From Anaerotruncus sp. MC2020 (GTDB lineage Bacteria > Bacillota > Clostridia > Oscillospirales > Ruminococcaceae), in contig KL370841.1 in NCBI GenBank assembly GCA_000701945.1, forward strand, positions 337,150 to 401,149: a DNA stretch of 64,000 nucleotides, written 5' to 3'. The notes below the pieces were generated by a model, which worked only from the letters and a program-made list of their open reading frames with translations, ran no database searches and had not been told where the DNA came from. Shown here in pieces: positions 34,507 to 42,544 of this stretch. Both the position numbers and the translations under genes were made by a program. Numbering within the stretch: position 1 is the first letter of the stretch; each line of letters begins with the position of its first letter.

Positions 34507-35553
34507 TCAGTCATCATCTTTCAGCAGATACCTGTTGCTTACCACCTTCATACTCAGTTCAGCGCCTATATTGCTGCTGTATACAGGCTCAGTAGGACGA
34601 ATAACGATACCTTCTTTTTTACCGCCGTTGGGATAGTTTCCGTCTGCTCGTTCAAGCAGAGCTTCGATTGTTGGATATTTCGCTGGCAGGTCTGTACCGA
34701 CCTCTTCTATCGGAACAGTCGTGAACTCCAGTTCCCTGCATATTTCAAGCATTCTTTCAAGTCCGACACGCTTGCCGTTCTCCGTTACAGTGAAAACATA
34801 CCACTCAGGTCTTTTGAGCTTCAGACGGTTCTGCTGTATACCCGGAGCGCAAAGCTCTCCTTGTACGGCGAACTCCTTCAAGCCCTCTTTTTCTGCGAAC
34901 GCTTTGATTTTTTCCTTGTAGCCGCGATCGTTGACAAGCTTGTAGAAATCGCTGTTGCTATCATCCTTGTACTCGTAGTTATGACCTGTAACATGGAAAC
35001 CGTCTTCATCTATACTGATAGAGTGGGAACTGCCGTCCATTTTGGTGCTGATGTAGTATTCAAGCCCTGTGAACTCTTTTATGAGCTCAGGTGCAGCCTG
35101 CACCCTTGTCTCATCAGTTTTAGGAATACTTCTCGGCAGGTTTCCTATGACAGTACCGCCCGAAGTTGCACGCTCCTCTATTTCCCACTTGCGGACTCCG
35201 AGTATCTCGGTAACATCTGCCGCAAGTTCAATGTCAGCCGGTATCTCGGGGAATATACTTATAGGCAGCAAAAGTCCCTGCGATACTTGTCCACGGAACT
35301 TCTGCGTTTTAAGACGAAATCCTTCGCCCATAATGTCGGTGTTCTTGTAGCTGGACGCTCTCATGAATTCATATTCGGGGCGTATTGGAAGAAAGCTGTC
35401 TATCTCAAAATATACTGCTAAGTCCATTGGTTTGAACTGTCCCTTATTTACTACGCACTGCCAGCCAAGAACATAAGCCAGCTCTATCCTGTCAGCTCCT
35501 TCGATAGGTTCTATTTTCCAGATACGCTGTATACTTGCTAATTTTCTGCTCAT
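34507..35553 (-). CDS. ATP-dependent RNA ligase (DRB0094/Rnl5-like)
   Basis: 348-aa ligase. The nucleotidyl-lysine motif is KMDGSS near residue 170. Other ligase motifs appear as FAVQGELCAPGI (motif III/IIIa area) and KKEGIVIRP (motif IV), with SMKVVSNRYLL (motif V) at the C-terminus. The N-terminal OB-like part (IQRIWKIEPIEGADRIELAYV) is typical of the Deinococcus DraRnl group. These enzymes seal nicks in RNA, often in repair. The gene follows four tRNA genes on the same strand, starting 29 bp after the last one, so it may be read out of the tRNA operon. A role in tRNA repair is plausible but inferred. Confidence 0.87.
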   Translation of the reverse strand: MSRKLASIQRIWKIEPIEGADRIELAYVLGWQCVVNKGQFKPMDLAVYFEIDSFLPIRPEYEFMRASSYKNTDIMGEGFRLKTQKFRGQVSQGLLLPISIFPEIPADIELAADVTEILGVRKWEIEERATSGGTVIGNLPRSIPKTDETRVQAAPELIKEFTGLEYYISTKMDGSSHSISIDEDGFHVTGHNYEYKDDSNSDFYKLVNDRGYKEKIKAFAEKEGLKEFAVQGELCAPGIQQNRLKLKRPEWYVFTVTENGKRVGLERMLEICRELEFTTVPIEEVGTDLPAKYPTIEALLERADGNYPNGGKKEGIVIRPTEPVYSSNIGAELSMKVVSNRYLLKDDD

Positions 35554-35581
35554 TGTTATCGTTTCCTTTCATAGTTTTTGG

Positions 35582-35656
35582 TGGTTCCCGTTGGAAGGCT
35601 CGAACTTCCATTATCGGAGTCAAAGACCGATGTCCTGCCCATTAGACGAAACGGAA
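35582..35656 (-). tRNA. tRNA-Gln(UUG)
   Basis: 75 nt with CCA. The anticodon loop CTTTGAC gives UUG. The acceptor TTCCGTT/AACGGGA pairs with one G-U. Confidence 0.9.
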
Positions 35657-35732
35657 TGGTGCCTCCGGCAAGAGTCGAACTTGCGCCGCCAGGTTCTTCG
35701 GACCTGCGCTCTACCGGCTGAGCTACGGAGGC
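35657..35732 (-). tRNA. tRNA, anticodon read as GAA (Phe) with unusual C33
   Basis: 76 nt with CCA. All stems are well paired (acceptor GCCTCCG/CGGAGGC, anticodon CAGGT/ACCTG, T-arm GCAAG/CTTGC). The loop is CCGAAGA, which puts C instead of the near-universal U at position 33. It directly abuts tRNA-Gln with no spacer. The identity as Phe is by anticodon only. Confidence 0.7.
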
Positions 35733-35737
35733 AATAA

Positions 35738-35811
35738 TGGAGACTGTGACAGGAGTCGAACCTGCGCTCATGGAGTTGCAGTCCATTGCCTTTCCACTTG
35801 GCTACACAGTC
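35738..35811 (-). tRNA. tRNA-Cys(GCA)
   Basis: 74 nt with CCA. Anticodon loop CTGCAAC, acceptor GACTGTG/CACAGTC, discriminator U as usual for Cys. Confidence 0.93.
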
Positions 35812-35912
35812 ATCGTTGGGTATATGCTGCAAATAAGATACTGCTTAATGTGCGGAAATAATTTGCGAATCAGAAAAAATGAACCGCGAAACTGCGCGCG
35901 CCCGCTCTGCGT

Positions 35913-35986
35913 TGGTTCCCGCTGAAAGAATCGAACTTACATCTTCTGCGTCAGAAGCAGATGTCCTACCATTAGACGAAGCGGAA
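35913..35986 (-). tRNA. tRNA-Gln(CUG)
   Basis: 74 nt with CCA. Anticodon loop TTCTGAC gives CUG. Its body is very close to the tRNA-Gln(UUG) at 35582. Confidence 0.92.
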
Positions 35987-36017
35987 TTGTAGCCCCGCCC
36001 GACAAGGGCGGGAGTGT

Positions 36018-36248
36018 TTAATTAGTTATGATAATCTCGTCAATAGGCACATCAAGTATATGTGCCAGTATGACTATGTTGTCGATAGAGGGCATAGCGT
36101 CTCCTCTCATCCACTTGAATATCGCTTGCGGCGTGTTGAAGCCGAATACTGTTTGTACATCAGCCACCTTGAGTCCTTTGCCTTTTATCAAAGCTCTGAT
36201 GTTTGCGCCTGTTGCTATCATATCGATAGTCGGAGCTGCTATGGGCAT
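36018..36248 (-). CDS. Small XRE-like regulator (cassette A)
   Basis: 76-aa helix-turn-helix protein with ATG 36248 after AGAAAGGTGG. The segment IKGKGLKVADVQTVFGFNTP followed by AIFKWMRGDAMPSIDNI is an XRE-type fold. A paralogue at 44894-45118 shares most of this core. In both places the gene follows a small ORF and a hairpin and lies just upstream of a tRNA cluster on the same strand. It probably regulates the small-ORF promoter. Confidence 0.82.
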   Translation of the reverse strand: MPIAAPTIDMIATGANIRALIKGKGLKVADVQTVFGFNTPQAIFKWMRGDAMPSIDNIVILAHILDVPIDEIIITN

Positions 36249-36281
36249 AAAAATAACCACCTTTCTGAATAGAATAATAAA

Positions 36282-36318
36282 AACCGCCTGTGTGAGTTGA
36301 TACTGCACACAGACGGCA
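36282..36318 (-). terminator. Hairpin between small ORF and XRE gene (cassette A)
   Basis: CCGCCTGTGTG / CACACAGACGG stem with one mismatch. An equivalent hairpin stands at 45164-45192 in cassette B. It may attenuate read-through from the small ORF into the regulator. Confidence 0.6.
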
Positions 36319-36361
36319 TTGTTCTATCAGAAGATGGTTTACAATGCAACACTATCTCTGC

Positions 36362-36511
36362 TCACCCTGTCATGGTGTCTGAACAAGCGCTTTTCTGTCC
36401 TGTGCGCAGCAAAACTGAGCCATTATCCTCCTGCTGGAAGAAATAGCTTGACTGCTGGAAATCAAAAGCACAAATGTATGCAGACATAGCGTTGTTCATG
36501 ATAGCGTTCAT
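36362..36511 (-). CDS. Small 49-aa protein upstream of XRE regulator (cassette A)
   Basis: ATG 36511 behind AAAGGGTG. It begins MNAIMNNAMSAYICAFDFQQ and contains EDNGSVLLRTGQKS. The 35-aa protein of cassette B has EEALIVLRTEHSG at the same place, so they are related. It is driven by a consensus promoter (36568-36596). The function is unknown; a small regulatory peptide or toxin is possible. Confidence 0.6.
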   Translation of the reverse strand: MNAIMNNAMSAYICAFDFQQSSYFFQQEDNGSVLLRTGQKSACSDTMTG

Positions 36512-36567
36512 TGTTTTCACCCTTTCGTTAGTAAGAATTCCGGGAGCTTTTCCCTTGTGTTGACATC

Positions 36568-36596
36568 ATTATATCACGGCATTACGGAAATGTCAA
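36568..36596 (-). promoter_or_regulatory. Promoter of cassette A small ORF
   Basis: Minus strand TTGACA (36591-36596), 17 bp, TATAAT (36568-36573). The upstream TTTACTTG is shared with the cassette B promoter, a candidate operator. Confidence 0.75.
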
Positions 36597-36616
36597 GTAA
36601 ACCTGTGGTATAGTTT

Positions 36617-36663
36617 TTATCGGCAAGAATTTCTGTGCATTATCATTGATTTCTTGCCGATAA
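36617..36663 (+). promoter_or_regulatory. Inverted-repeat operator upstream of fic
   Basis: TTATCGGCAAGAA (36617-36629) and its exact complement TTCTTGCCGATAA (36651-36663), centres 34 bp apart. The right half overlaps the likely -35 region of the promoter whose TATGAT/TATAAT box is near 36665-36673. The N-terminal DNA-binding domain of the Fic protein is the obvious candidate binder. Confidence 0.65.
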
Positions 36664-36694
36664 TATGATATAATAGAACTATGGAGGTGATACC

Positions 36695-37585
36695 GTGGAA
36701 TACAGAAGTGTAGCCGAAATGGCTGAATTATGGGGAATATCCGAAAGGACAGTCCGCAACTACTGTGCGGAAAGACGCATCGAAGGTGCTGTCCTTATCG
36801 GCAAAACCTGGAAAATCCCTGCCGATGCTGTCAGACCGGGACGCCGAAAACTGAAACGTCCAGAGACACTGCTTGAGGTTCTCAGAGAGCAGAAAAGCAG
36901 TAATCAGCACGGTGGTATCTATCACAAGTTACAGATCGAGCTGACCTATAATTCCAATCATATTGAGGGAAGCAAGCTGACACACGACCAGACTCGCTAT
37001 ATATTTGAGACCAATACTTTAGGCTTTGAAAATGAAGCGGTAAACGTTGACGATATCGTCGAGACGGTCAACCACTTCCGCTGTATCGACTATGTTATTG
37101 AGAACGCAGAAAAGCCTTTAACAGAGGCGTTTATCAAGGAGCTTCACAAGATGCTGAAAACAGGTACAGCCGACAGCAGAAAGGATTGGTTTGCGGTTGG
37201 GAAGTATAAAAAGTTTGCAAATGAAGTTGGCGGCGAAATGACTGCTGCTCCCGATGAAGTGCCTGCACAAATGAAAAAGCTCGTATCACAGTACAATGAC
37301 CTGAAAGGAATCACGCTTGAAGATATAATCGACTTCCACTATCAGTTTGAGTCCATACATCCATTTCAGGACGGCAACGGCAGAGTCGGCAGGCTTATAA
37401 TGCTGAAGGAGTGCCTGCGGCATGATATAGTTCCGTTTATCATATCCGACGATCTGAAGATGTTCTACTATCGCGGACTAAAGAACTGGGAACAGGAACG
37501 CGGCTGGCTGACGGATACAGTGCTGACAGCACAGGATTGTTTCAAGGCTTATCTTGATTATTTTCAAATCAGATATCAGGGGTGA
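36695..37585 (+). CDS. Fic-family AMPylase with N-terminal helix-turn-helix
   Basis: 296-aa protein with a GTG start behind TGGAGGTGA. Residues 1-50 form an excisionase-like DNA-binding domain (AEMAELWGISERTVRNYCAE). The Fic core carries the active motif HPFQDGNGRVGR near 225. An inhibitory helix motif SNHIEG precedes it near 88, so activity is autoinhibited in cis. Fic proteins transfer AMP to protein hydroxyls. The DNA-binding domain and a perfect inverted repeat in its promoter point to autoregulation. Ogt follows 7 bp downstream. Confidence 0.9.
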   Translation: MEYRSVAEMAELWGISERTVRNYCAERRIEGAVLIGKTWKIPADAVRPGRRKLKRPETLLEVLREQKSSNQHGGIYHKLQIELTYNSNHIEGSKLTHDQTRYIFETNTLGFENEAVNVDDIVETVNHFRCIDYVIENAEKPLTEAFIKELHKMLKTGTADSRKDWFAVGKYKKFANEVGGEMTAAPDEVPAQMKKLVSQYNDLKGITLEDIIDFHYQFESIHPFQDGNGRVGRLIMLKECLRHDIVPFIISDDLKMFYYRGLKNWEQERGWLTDTVLTAQDCFKAYLDYFQIRYQG

Positions 37586-37592
37586 TGAAAGC

Positions 37593-38105
37593 ATGAATAA
37601 CATATTTCACTATACCTCTCCCCTCGGCGGAATAACCCTCGCCAGTGACGGCAAAGCACTGACAGGCTTATGGTTTGACGGGCAGAAGTACTTTCCCCAT
37701 AAACTTGTTGAAGAAAGCAGCGAAGCAGAGCTGCCGATATTCATGCAGACCTGCAACTGGCTCGATATTTATTTTGGCGGAAAAGAGCCGAGCTTCACTC
37801 CGCCTATAAGTCTGCACACAACGCCGTTCCGAAAGGCAGTATACGACATACTTCTTACGATACCCTACGGACAGACAATGACCTATGGCGAGATAGCAAA
37901 TATCATCGCAAATCAGCAAGGTGCTGAGCATATGTCGGCTCAGGCAGTCGGCAGTGCTGTGGGACATAACCCTATCTCGATAATAATTCCCTGTCACAGA
38001 GTTGTCGGAGCGGACGGAAGTCTGACAGGTTATGCAGGCGGACTGGATAAAAAGACAGCCCTTCTGAAACTTGAGAAGTACGAACTAGATTTTTCAGATT
38101 TTTGA
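37593..38105 (+). CDS. ogt: Methylated-DNA-protein-cysteine methyltransferase
   Basis: 170-aa suicide repair enzyme. The active-site motif is IIPCHRVVG with the acceptor Cys near 138, preceded by the helix-turn-helix PYGQTMTYGEIANIIA and followed by TGYAGGLDKK. It removes alkyl groups from O6 of guanine. ATG 37593 has AGGGGTGATG upstream and follows the fic gene closely, so the two are probably co-transcribed. Confidence 0.93.
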   Translation: MNNIFHYTSPLGGITLASDGKALTGLWFDGQKYFPHKLVEESSEAELPIFMQTCNWLDIYFGGKEPSFTPPISLHTTPFRKAVYDILLTIPYGQTMTYGEIANIIANQQGAEHMSAQAVGSAVGHNPISIIIPCHRVVGADGSLTGYAGGLDKKTALLKLEKYELDFSDF

Positions 38106-38173
38106 ACTTGCCGTGATATGGAATTTTTCCCGTATCTTCGGCGAATTTTGTGTTTTATCTTGTTTTGAAAACT

Positions 38174-38222
38174 TGTCCTTTATTATAGCTTTTTGTAACT
38201 TGTAAAGGACAAATAAAGGACA
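38174..38222. promoter_or_regulatory. Inverted repeat, possible operator
   Basis: TGTCCTTTATT (38174-38184) and AATAAAGGACA (38212-38222) form perfect 11-bp arms, with another AAAGGACA in between. It lies between ogt and the truncated regulator, and no gene start is nearby. Confidence 0.5.
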
Positions 38223-38243
38223 GAATTTGTGGGCATACTCCTG

Positions 38244-38717
38244 TTATTTTTTTGTTTTGATTATATATTTTCTGCTTTTCTTTTCACCAATAGGATAGAT
38301 TAGTTCCTTATCTAACATAGTACTAAATATAGCTCTGATTCTCGATGGTTTTAGGTTTAGCAATTCACAGGCTTGAGAGTTGGAGATAGAACCGTTCTCT
38401 CCGATATATTGGAGAATATCTTGCTCCTGCGTGCTTATTTCTTTGTTTTTTGTTTTATCGCCACTTATCGCCGTTTTATCGCCACTGGCGATAAAACCTA
38501 ATGGAATTTCTACCTTAATCACATCATCCTCAAACAGCAAAGGCTCGCTGTTTGAATACATTTTGGTGTACTTGTACAGGTTACGGACACCAGAGCCGAG
38601 CTCGTCAGATCTTCCGATATTATTGAAAAACCTTGCTATTATAGGATTTTTTGGAAATGGCGTTGAAGTAGTGAGAACGCGTCCGTAATGACAGGTTTTA
38701 TTAGCATTTTCTGTCAT
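38244..38717 (-). pseudogene. N-truncated AlbA/Schlafen-type ATP-binding regulator
   Basis: 157 residues match the C-terminal part of regulators that begin with an AlbA_2 domain: FPKNPIIARFFNNIGRSDEL and GSGVRNLYKYTKMYSNSEP, then a winged-helix tail (SISNSQACELLNLKPSRIRA). The N-terminal 250-300 residues are absent, and upstream sequence is unrelated. The odd repeated SGDKTAISGDKT may be a small insertion. Confidence 0.7.
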
Positions 38718-38851
38718 AATCTTGTCTTTCTCAATTATTATTCTTGAGAGATAAGGGCTTGTATACTCGCGGTGCTGAAGCTTGCCAAGCTCGACGCGGG
38801 GGCGGTCAGCAGGGGAGAGTATATCTGCCTATGCGAAGCACGCAGCCGCAG

Positions 38852-38880
38852 TTGACAAAATCTGCGGATTGGGATATAAT
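38852..38880 (+). promoter_or_regulatory. Consensus promoter of B12 radical SAM gene
   Basis: TTGACA (38852-38857), 17 bp, TATAAT (38875-38880): a perfect sigma-A match about 80 bp before the start. Confidence 0.85.
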
Positions 38881-38961
38881 TGTAGCAACATCATGACGGA
38901 ATGCTCTTGCAGCGGATAATACAGACACAGAGCCGCATACTATGATAATTGGGGGAATACC

Positions 38962-40299
38962 ATGTATATTAAGCTCGTTCAGCCGCGAATGATAAAGCGT
39001 CCTATGGATACCGACCTGAAGCTGCATATGGCACCTCCTCTCGGGCTGCTGACCATTGCCGGCATCCTGCGCGGAAAGCACCGCGTTGTACTCGAGAATG
39101 AGAACATCGAGCGTATCTGCTACGATGACAAGCCTGATATCGTCGGGATATCCGTGACGGTCGATTCCCTGCCGCGTGCTGTAAAGATAGCAAAACGCTT
39201 CCGTGAGAGGGGAGCGATAGTCGTCGCGGGAGGGATACATATCTCAACCGCTTATGAGACCGTCCCCGAGGATGCGTTCGATGTCCTGTGCGTCGGGGCG
39301 GCAGAGGGTACGTGGGACCGTATCGTGAGCGACGCCGAGAACGGAACGCTGAAAAAGCTCTATTACTGCGGCAGGCTCAGCGGCGGGGAGATAGTCTCGC
39401 CTGCATATGATATGATAGACCGCAGCAAGTACCTGTATACAAGCGTTATCCATACGAGCCGCGGCTGTCCGTTCAGATGCGATTTCTGCTACAACAGCGC
39501 GGATGCGCACCAGTTCGTCAACCGCCCTGTCCCCGATGTTATCCGCGAGATAAAGATGACGTCGAGCAGGCATATAATGTTCATCGACGACAACTTTGCG
39601 GGCAATCCGAAGTGGACAAAGGAATTCCTGAAGGCTATCATGCCGATGAAGCTCAAATGGCAGGCGGCAGTCTCGATAAATGCCGCCAAGGACCCCGAGC
39701 TTCTCGACCTGATGAGAAGGAGCGGGTGCCAGAGCCTGTTTATCGGATTTGAAAGCATCAATAACGAGTCGGTGAAGAACGTCCATAAGGTGCAGAACAG
39801 CACCAAGGAATACGAAAAGGCGATCCGCGAGATACACAGACGAGGGATAATGATAAACGGCAGCTTCGTGTTCGGGCTCGACGGCGATACCGCAGAGACG
39901 TTCGACGCGACCGTGAAATGGATAGTGAAAAACCGTATCGAGACCGTGACCTCGCATATCCTGACGCCGTATCCGGGTACGGCGCTGTACGACCGTATGA
40001 GCAGCGAGGGGCGTATCACCTCGCATGACCTCTCGAAATACAATACCGCCAATGTGGTGTTCAGACCGCTCGGTATGTCAGCCGAAGAGCTCTATAACGG
40101 GTATCTGAAGGTGTACAGGGACGTTTACAGCCTGAAGAATATTTACAGGAGACTGCCGCGTACAAGGTCGCAGCGTGTCCCGTATCTGCTCTTCAACCTG
40201 CTTTACAGGAAGTACGGCAGGTTCACCGACGGGGTGTGCAAGTTCATAACCTATCAGCGTATGGGCAGGATAGGAGAAGTGCTCGCAAAGTATATGTAG
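38962..40299 (+). CDS. B12-binding-domain radical SAM enzyme
   Basis: 445-aa protein. The N-terminal Rossmann-like cobalamin-binding domain (about 1-140; APPLGLLTIAGIL, DIVGISVTVDSLPRAVKIA, GAIVVAGGIH) lacks a clear DxHxxG site, which is common in this class. The radical SAM core carries GCPFRCDFCYNSA (CxxxCxxC) near 172. The GFESI and PYPGTALYD segments are typical of BchE/P-methylase-like enzymes. Such enzymes methylate unreactive carbons or rearrange rings; the substrate is not evident. It stands alone with a strong promoter and terminator. Confidence 0.88.
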   Translation: MYIKLVQPRMIKRPMDTDLKLHMAPPLGLLTIAGILRGKHRVVLENENIERICYDDKPDIVGISVTVDSLPRAVKIAKRFRERGAIVVAGGIHISTAYETVPEDAFDVLCVGAAEGTWDRIVSDAENGTLKKLYYCGRLSGGEIVSPAYDMIDRSKYLYTSVIHTSRGCPFRCDFCYNSADAHQFVNRPVPDVIREIKMTSSRHIMFIDDNFAGNPKWTKEFLKAIMPMKLKWQAAVSINAAKDPELLDLMRRSGCQSLFIGFESINNESVKNVHKVQNSTKEYEKAIREIHRRGIMINGSFVFGLDGDTAETFDATVKWIVKNRIETVTSHILTPYPGTALYDRMSSEGRITSHDLSKYNTANVVFRPLGMSAEELYNGYLKVYRDVYSLKNIYRRLPRTRSQRVPYLLFNLLYRKYGRFTDGVCKFITYQRMGRIGEVLAKYM

Positions 40300-40318
40300 C
40301 GTATGATCTCAGGACCGG

Positions 40319-40356
40319 AACAGCGTGGACCTTTCATAAGGGCTCACGCTGTTTTT
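40319..40356 (+). terminator. Terminator of B12 radical SAM gene
   Basis: AACAGCGTG / CACGCTGTT stem followed by a T run. Confidence 0.85.
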
Positions 40357-40447
40357 GTCCACTTATTAGAAAAAATGTAGGTTGATACTTCATCTGATTT
40401 CTGTTACAATGCAGATGTGGAGCAAAGGCTCCGGCGCTGAACGGATC

Positions 40448-40604
40448 ATGTCAGAAAATGCTGATACAAAGGAGATGTCTGAAAGTATGGCTGTGAAAAC
40501 CATTGACGGGAACACTGTGAGCAATGATAAGATAAGCACGAACAATTACAAAAATATACGTTACAACAACCCTGTTTCGCCCGATTTTTTCTGCGCGGAT
40601 CCGA
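40448..40604 (+). pseudogene. 5' end of an unidentified gene, interrupted
   Basis: A promoter-like TTGATA-17-TACAAT at about 40383-40411 precedes a frame beginning MSENADTKEMSESMAVKTID. The frame is then joined out of register to an integrase fragment at 40605. No family was recognised. A shorter start at the Met of MAVKTID is possible. Confidence 0.35.
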
Positions 40605-40829
40605 CCGCTGTCGAGAAAGACGGTAGTCCACCACCTGAACTTTATCTCAGACATATTTGCGTATGCAATAAAAATGGATATGCTCAGCGACAATCCCTGC
40701 CGCCGAGTGACTGTACCGAAGGGCGAGTCTAAGGAGAAAGAGATCTATACCATCGACGAGGTCAAGCAAATAATTCAGAAGATCGACAGCGAGCCGCTGA
40801 AATGGAAGCTGTACATTATGCTTGTAAAG
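40605..40829 (+). pseudogene. Tyrosine integrase internal fragment
   Basis: 75 or so codons matching the middle of the integrase at 49665: PLSRKTVVHHLNFISDIFAY, MLSDNPCRRVTVPKGE, IYTIDEVKQIIQKID and LKWKLYIML. The catalytic C-terminal half is missing. It is a remnant of a related integrative element. Confidence 0.85.
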
Positions 40830-40989
40830 TTACCTTCAAACTCAGAAGAATTGCTTTTTGAACTTGTTCAAGCAAAAAAAACAACATGCTTATTGAATGA
40901 ACGATATAATTCGAGCAAGGAGGATATTCCCGACAAGAGATATGTACATGGAGCACGAGGGCTCACTCAAGCAGGAGAGCCAGTTCAAG

Positions 40990-41190
40990 CCCTCAACTAT
41001 GCCCTTCCTCATCCTCATATCCGCTGCTCAGAACGACGGCGTTGTCGGCACATACCCCGAGTCCTACCACAAGGCTCTGCAGAACAACAACGTTGAGCAT
41101 ATTTGGAATGTTATTCCGAGCGGCGACCACGGCAATAAGACCGTTGACCCGCATATGTATAACTTTATGAGATACCTTTTTAAAGCATAA
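40990..41190 (+). pseudogene. Esterase (alpha/beta-hydrolase) C-terminal fragment
   Basis: The last 65 or so residues of a feruloyl-esterase-like hydrolase: TMPFLILISAAQNDGVVG with the catalytic Asp region, and NVIPSGDHGNKTVDPHM with the catalytic His. There is no nucleophile part and no start. It is followed by a good terminator (41202-41239). Confidence 0.7.
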
Positions 41191-41201
41191 AAATCACCCC
41201 T

Positions 41202-41239
41202 AAAACTAAGGCAGCCTTCACGGCTGTCTTAGTTTTTTT
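41202..41239 (+). terminator. Terminator
   Basis: AAAACTAAGGCAGCC / GGCTGTCTTAGTTTT stem with a T run. Confidence 0.88.
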
Positions 41240-41369
41240 ACTATTGTATGAAATCAAGCGTGGTGAGACCTCCCTGTGGAAATTATTTTTCCAATTAAAA
41301 CACATATTATCGGGAATAGCAAGCAATTTCTCGGTGTTCATATAAAACCTGTGTATTATAGAGCTTTTA

Positions 41370-41398
41370 TTGACACGGCAGTGATGCTATGGTATAAT
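41370..41398 (+). promoter_or_regulatory. Promoter of GNAT gene
   Basis: TTGACA (41370-41375), 17 bp, TATAAT (41393-41398). The flanking GATGCTATG resembles the promoter at 13244-13272. Confidence 0.8.
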
Positions 41399-41444
41399 GT
41401 TTACTAATATAAATCGAGATTTGTAAGACGATTGAGGAAGTAGA

Positions 41445-41894
41445 ATGTATATTGTTACAGCAGAAGAAAACCAGATAAAAACAATTGTAGACATATCTGT
41501 CAGAGCATTTGAAACAGACGTAAATGTCGGCGGTGCAAAAGGTGACTGTCCGCCCGGATATGATTCGGTAGAATGGCATAAACAGATGGCTCAAGAAGGA
41601 CATTTGTATCAAGCAATGATAGGAAAAGATATTGTGGGAGCAGCCGTCATATTCCCGGATGAAACAAAAAACAGTGTGTACATTGGCAGAATTTTCATCG
41701 ACAGCGTCTATCATAGAAAAGGTTATGGAATTCGTTTAATGGAGTGCATAGAAAAGAACTATCCATTTGCCGCGGAGTTTGATCTTGACACTCCAAGCTG
41801 GAATGTACGGACAAACGCTTTTTACGAGAAATTAGGGTATCAGATCATAAAAGAAGAGGGCGGTTTTGTTTTTTACAGGAAGACGAGAAAGTGA
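41445..41894 (+). CDS. GNAT-family N-acetyltransferase
   Basis: 149-aa single-domain acetyltransferase. The acetyl-CoA binding loop region reads IGRIFIDSVYHRKGYGIRLM (motif A: R/Q-x-x-G-x-G/A), and the C-terminal strand ends with NAFYEKLGYQIIKEEGGFVFYRK. The substrate is unknown. A GAGGAAG site precedes the ATG. It is monocistronic with its own promoter, and a hairpin at 41959-41992 lies downstream. Confidence 0.88.
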   Translation: MYIVTAEENQIKTIVDISVRAFETDVNVGGAKGDCPPGYDSVEWHKQMAQEGHLYQAMIGKDIVGAAVIFPDETKNSVYIGRIFIDSVYHRKGYGIRLMECIEKNYPFAAEFDLDTPSWNVRTNAFYEKLGYQIIKEEGGFVFYRKTRK

Positions 41895-42001
41895 ACTTCA
41901 TTTAATTCAGGTTCTCACATAAATACTGATTTATCTCAGTAAGCAAAACAGATGTTAATGCCCCTGAGCGTTAATTGAAACGTTCAGGGGCAAAACTTGT
42001 T

Positions 42002-42060
42002 TTACTCACTCACAACAGGGATCCATATCTGGATTTTGTAGTCGGGGAAATCCCTCGATG
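42002..42060 (-). pseudogene. C-terminal fragment of a GyrI-like effector-binding protein
   Basis: The minus strand reads SRDFPDYKIQIWIPVVSE and a stop, the typical end of AraC-type regulators or free GyrI-like domains. Nothing else of such a gene is present. Confidence 0.55.
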
Positions 42061-42124
42061 TCCTGATATTATGTGGCTTTTGGTGTCAGGTACATCTTTC
42101 ACAACAAGTGTTTTATTTAGACAA

Positions 42125-42544
42125 TCAGTACAGGTGCACTCCGTCAATAGTTTCAGTTATATCTTGAATAATCAATTTATCATAACTCTTGCTTATCATT
42201 TCCAATTCTGCGCCGTCATACACTCTGATATACCGCGCTGAATCCAGAACAAGCTGTATCATTTTTCTGATTTCGTCAGAATCCGCAGATGCAGAATCAA
42301 CCTTGTAAATTTTCCACACATAAGGAGAGTCAACTTGCGCGCCCCATAGACAGTATCTGTGGTTATTGTAATCTGTGACCATACAGGCTGACCAGTGTGG
42401 TCCGGGAGTATTCAGAATATAAATCGTCAGCTCATCGGTATAAAGGATACCGAAAAGACCGCAGTTCCTTCCGCTTTTTTCAGCACCGAGATGTGTTAAG
42501 TATTTTTTGCGTTTTTCACGATCTGTGATTTTGACATATTTCAT
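42125..42544 (-). CDS. Hypothetical soluble protein (module cargo)
   Basis: 139-aa protein of unknown family, with segments NCGLFGILYTDELTIYILNT and RYCLWGAQVDSPYVWKIYKV. Its ATG overlaps the stop (ATGA) of a methyltransferase tail fragment just upstream, and it is followed by the short sequence at 42072-42092 that also follows the neighbouring cargo gene. Size and context resemble an orphan immunity protein. No catalytic motif is visible. Confidence 0.6.
   Translation of the reverse strand: MKYVKITDREKRKKYLTHLGAEKSGRNCGLFGILYTDELTIYILNTPGPHWSACMVTDYNNHRYCLWGAQVDSPYVWKIYKVDSASADSDEIRKMIQLVLDSARYIRVYDGAELEMISKSYDKLIIQDITETIDGVHLY

Noticed and set aside
34495..35421. 308-aa plus-strand open frame
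   Set aside because: It is antisense to the RNA ligase, which carries intact ligase motifs.
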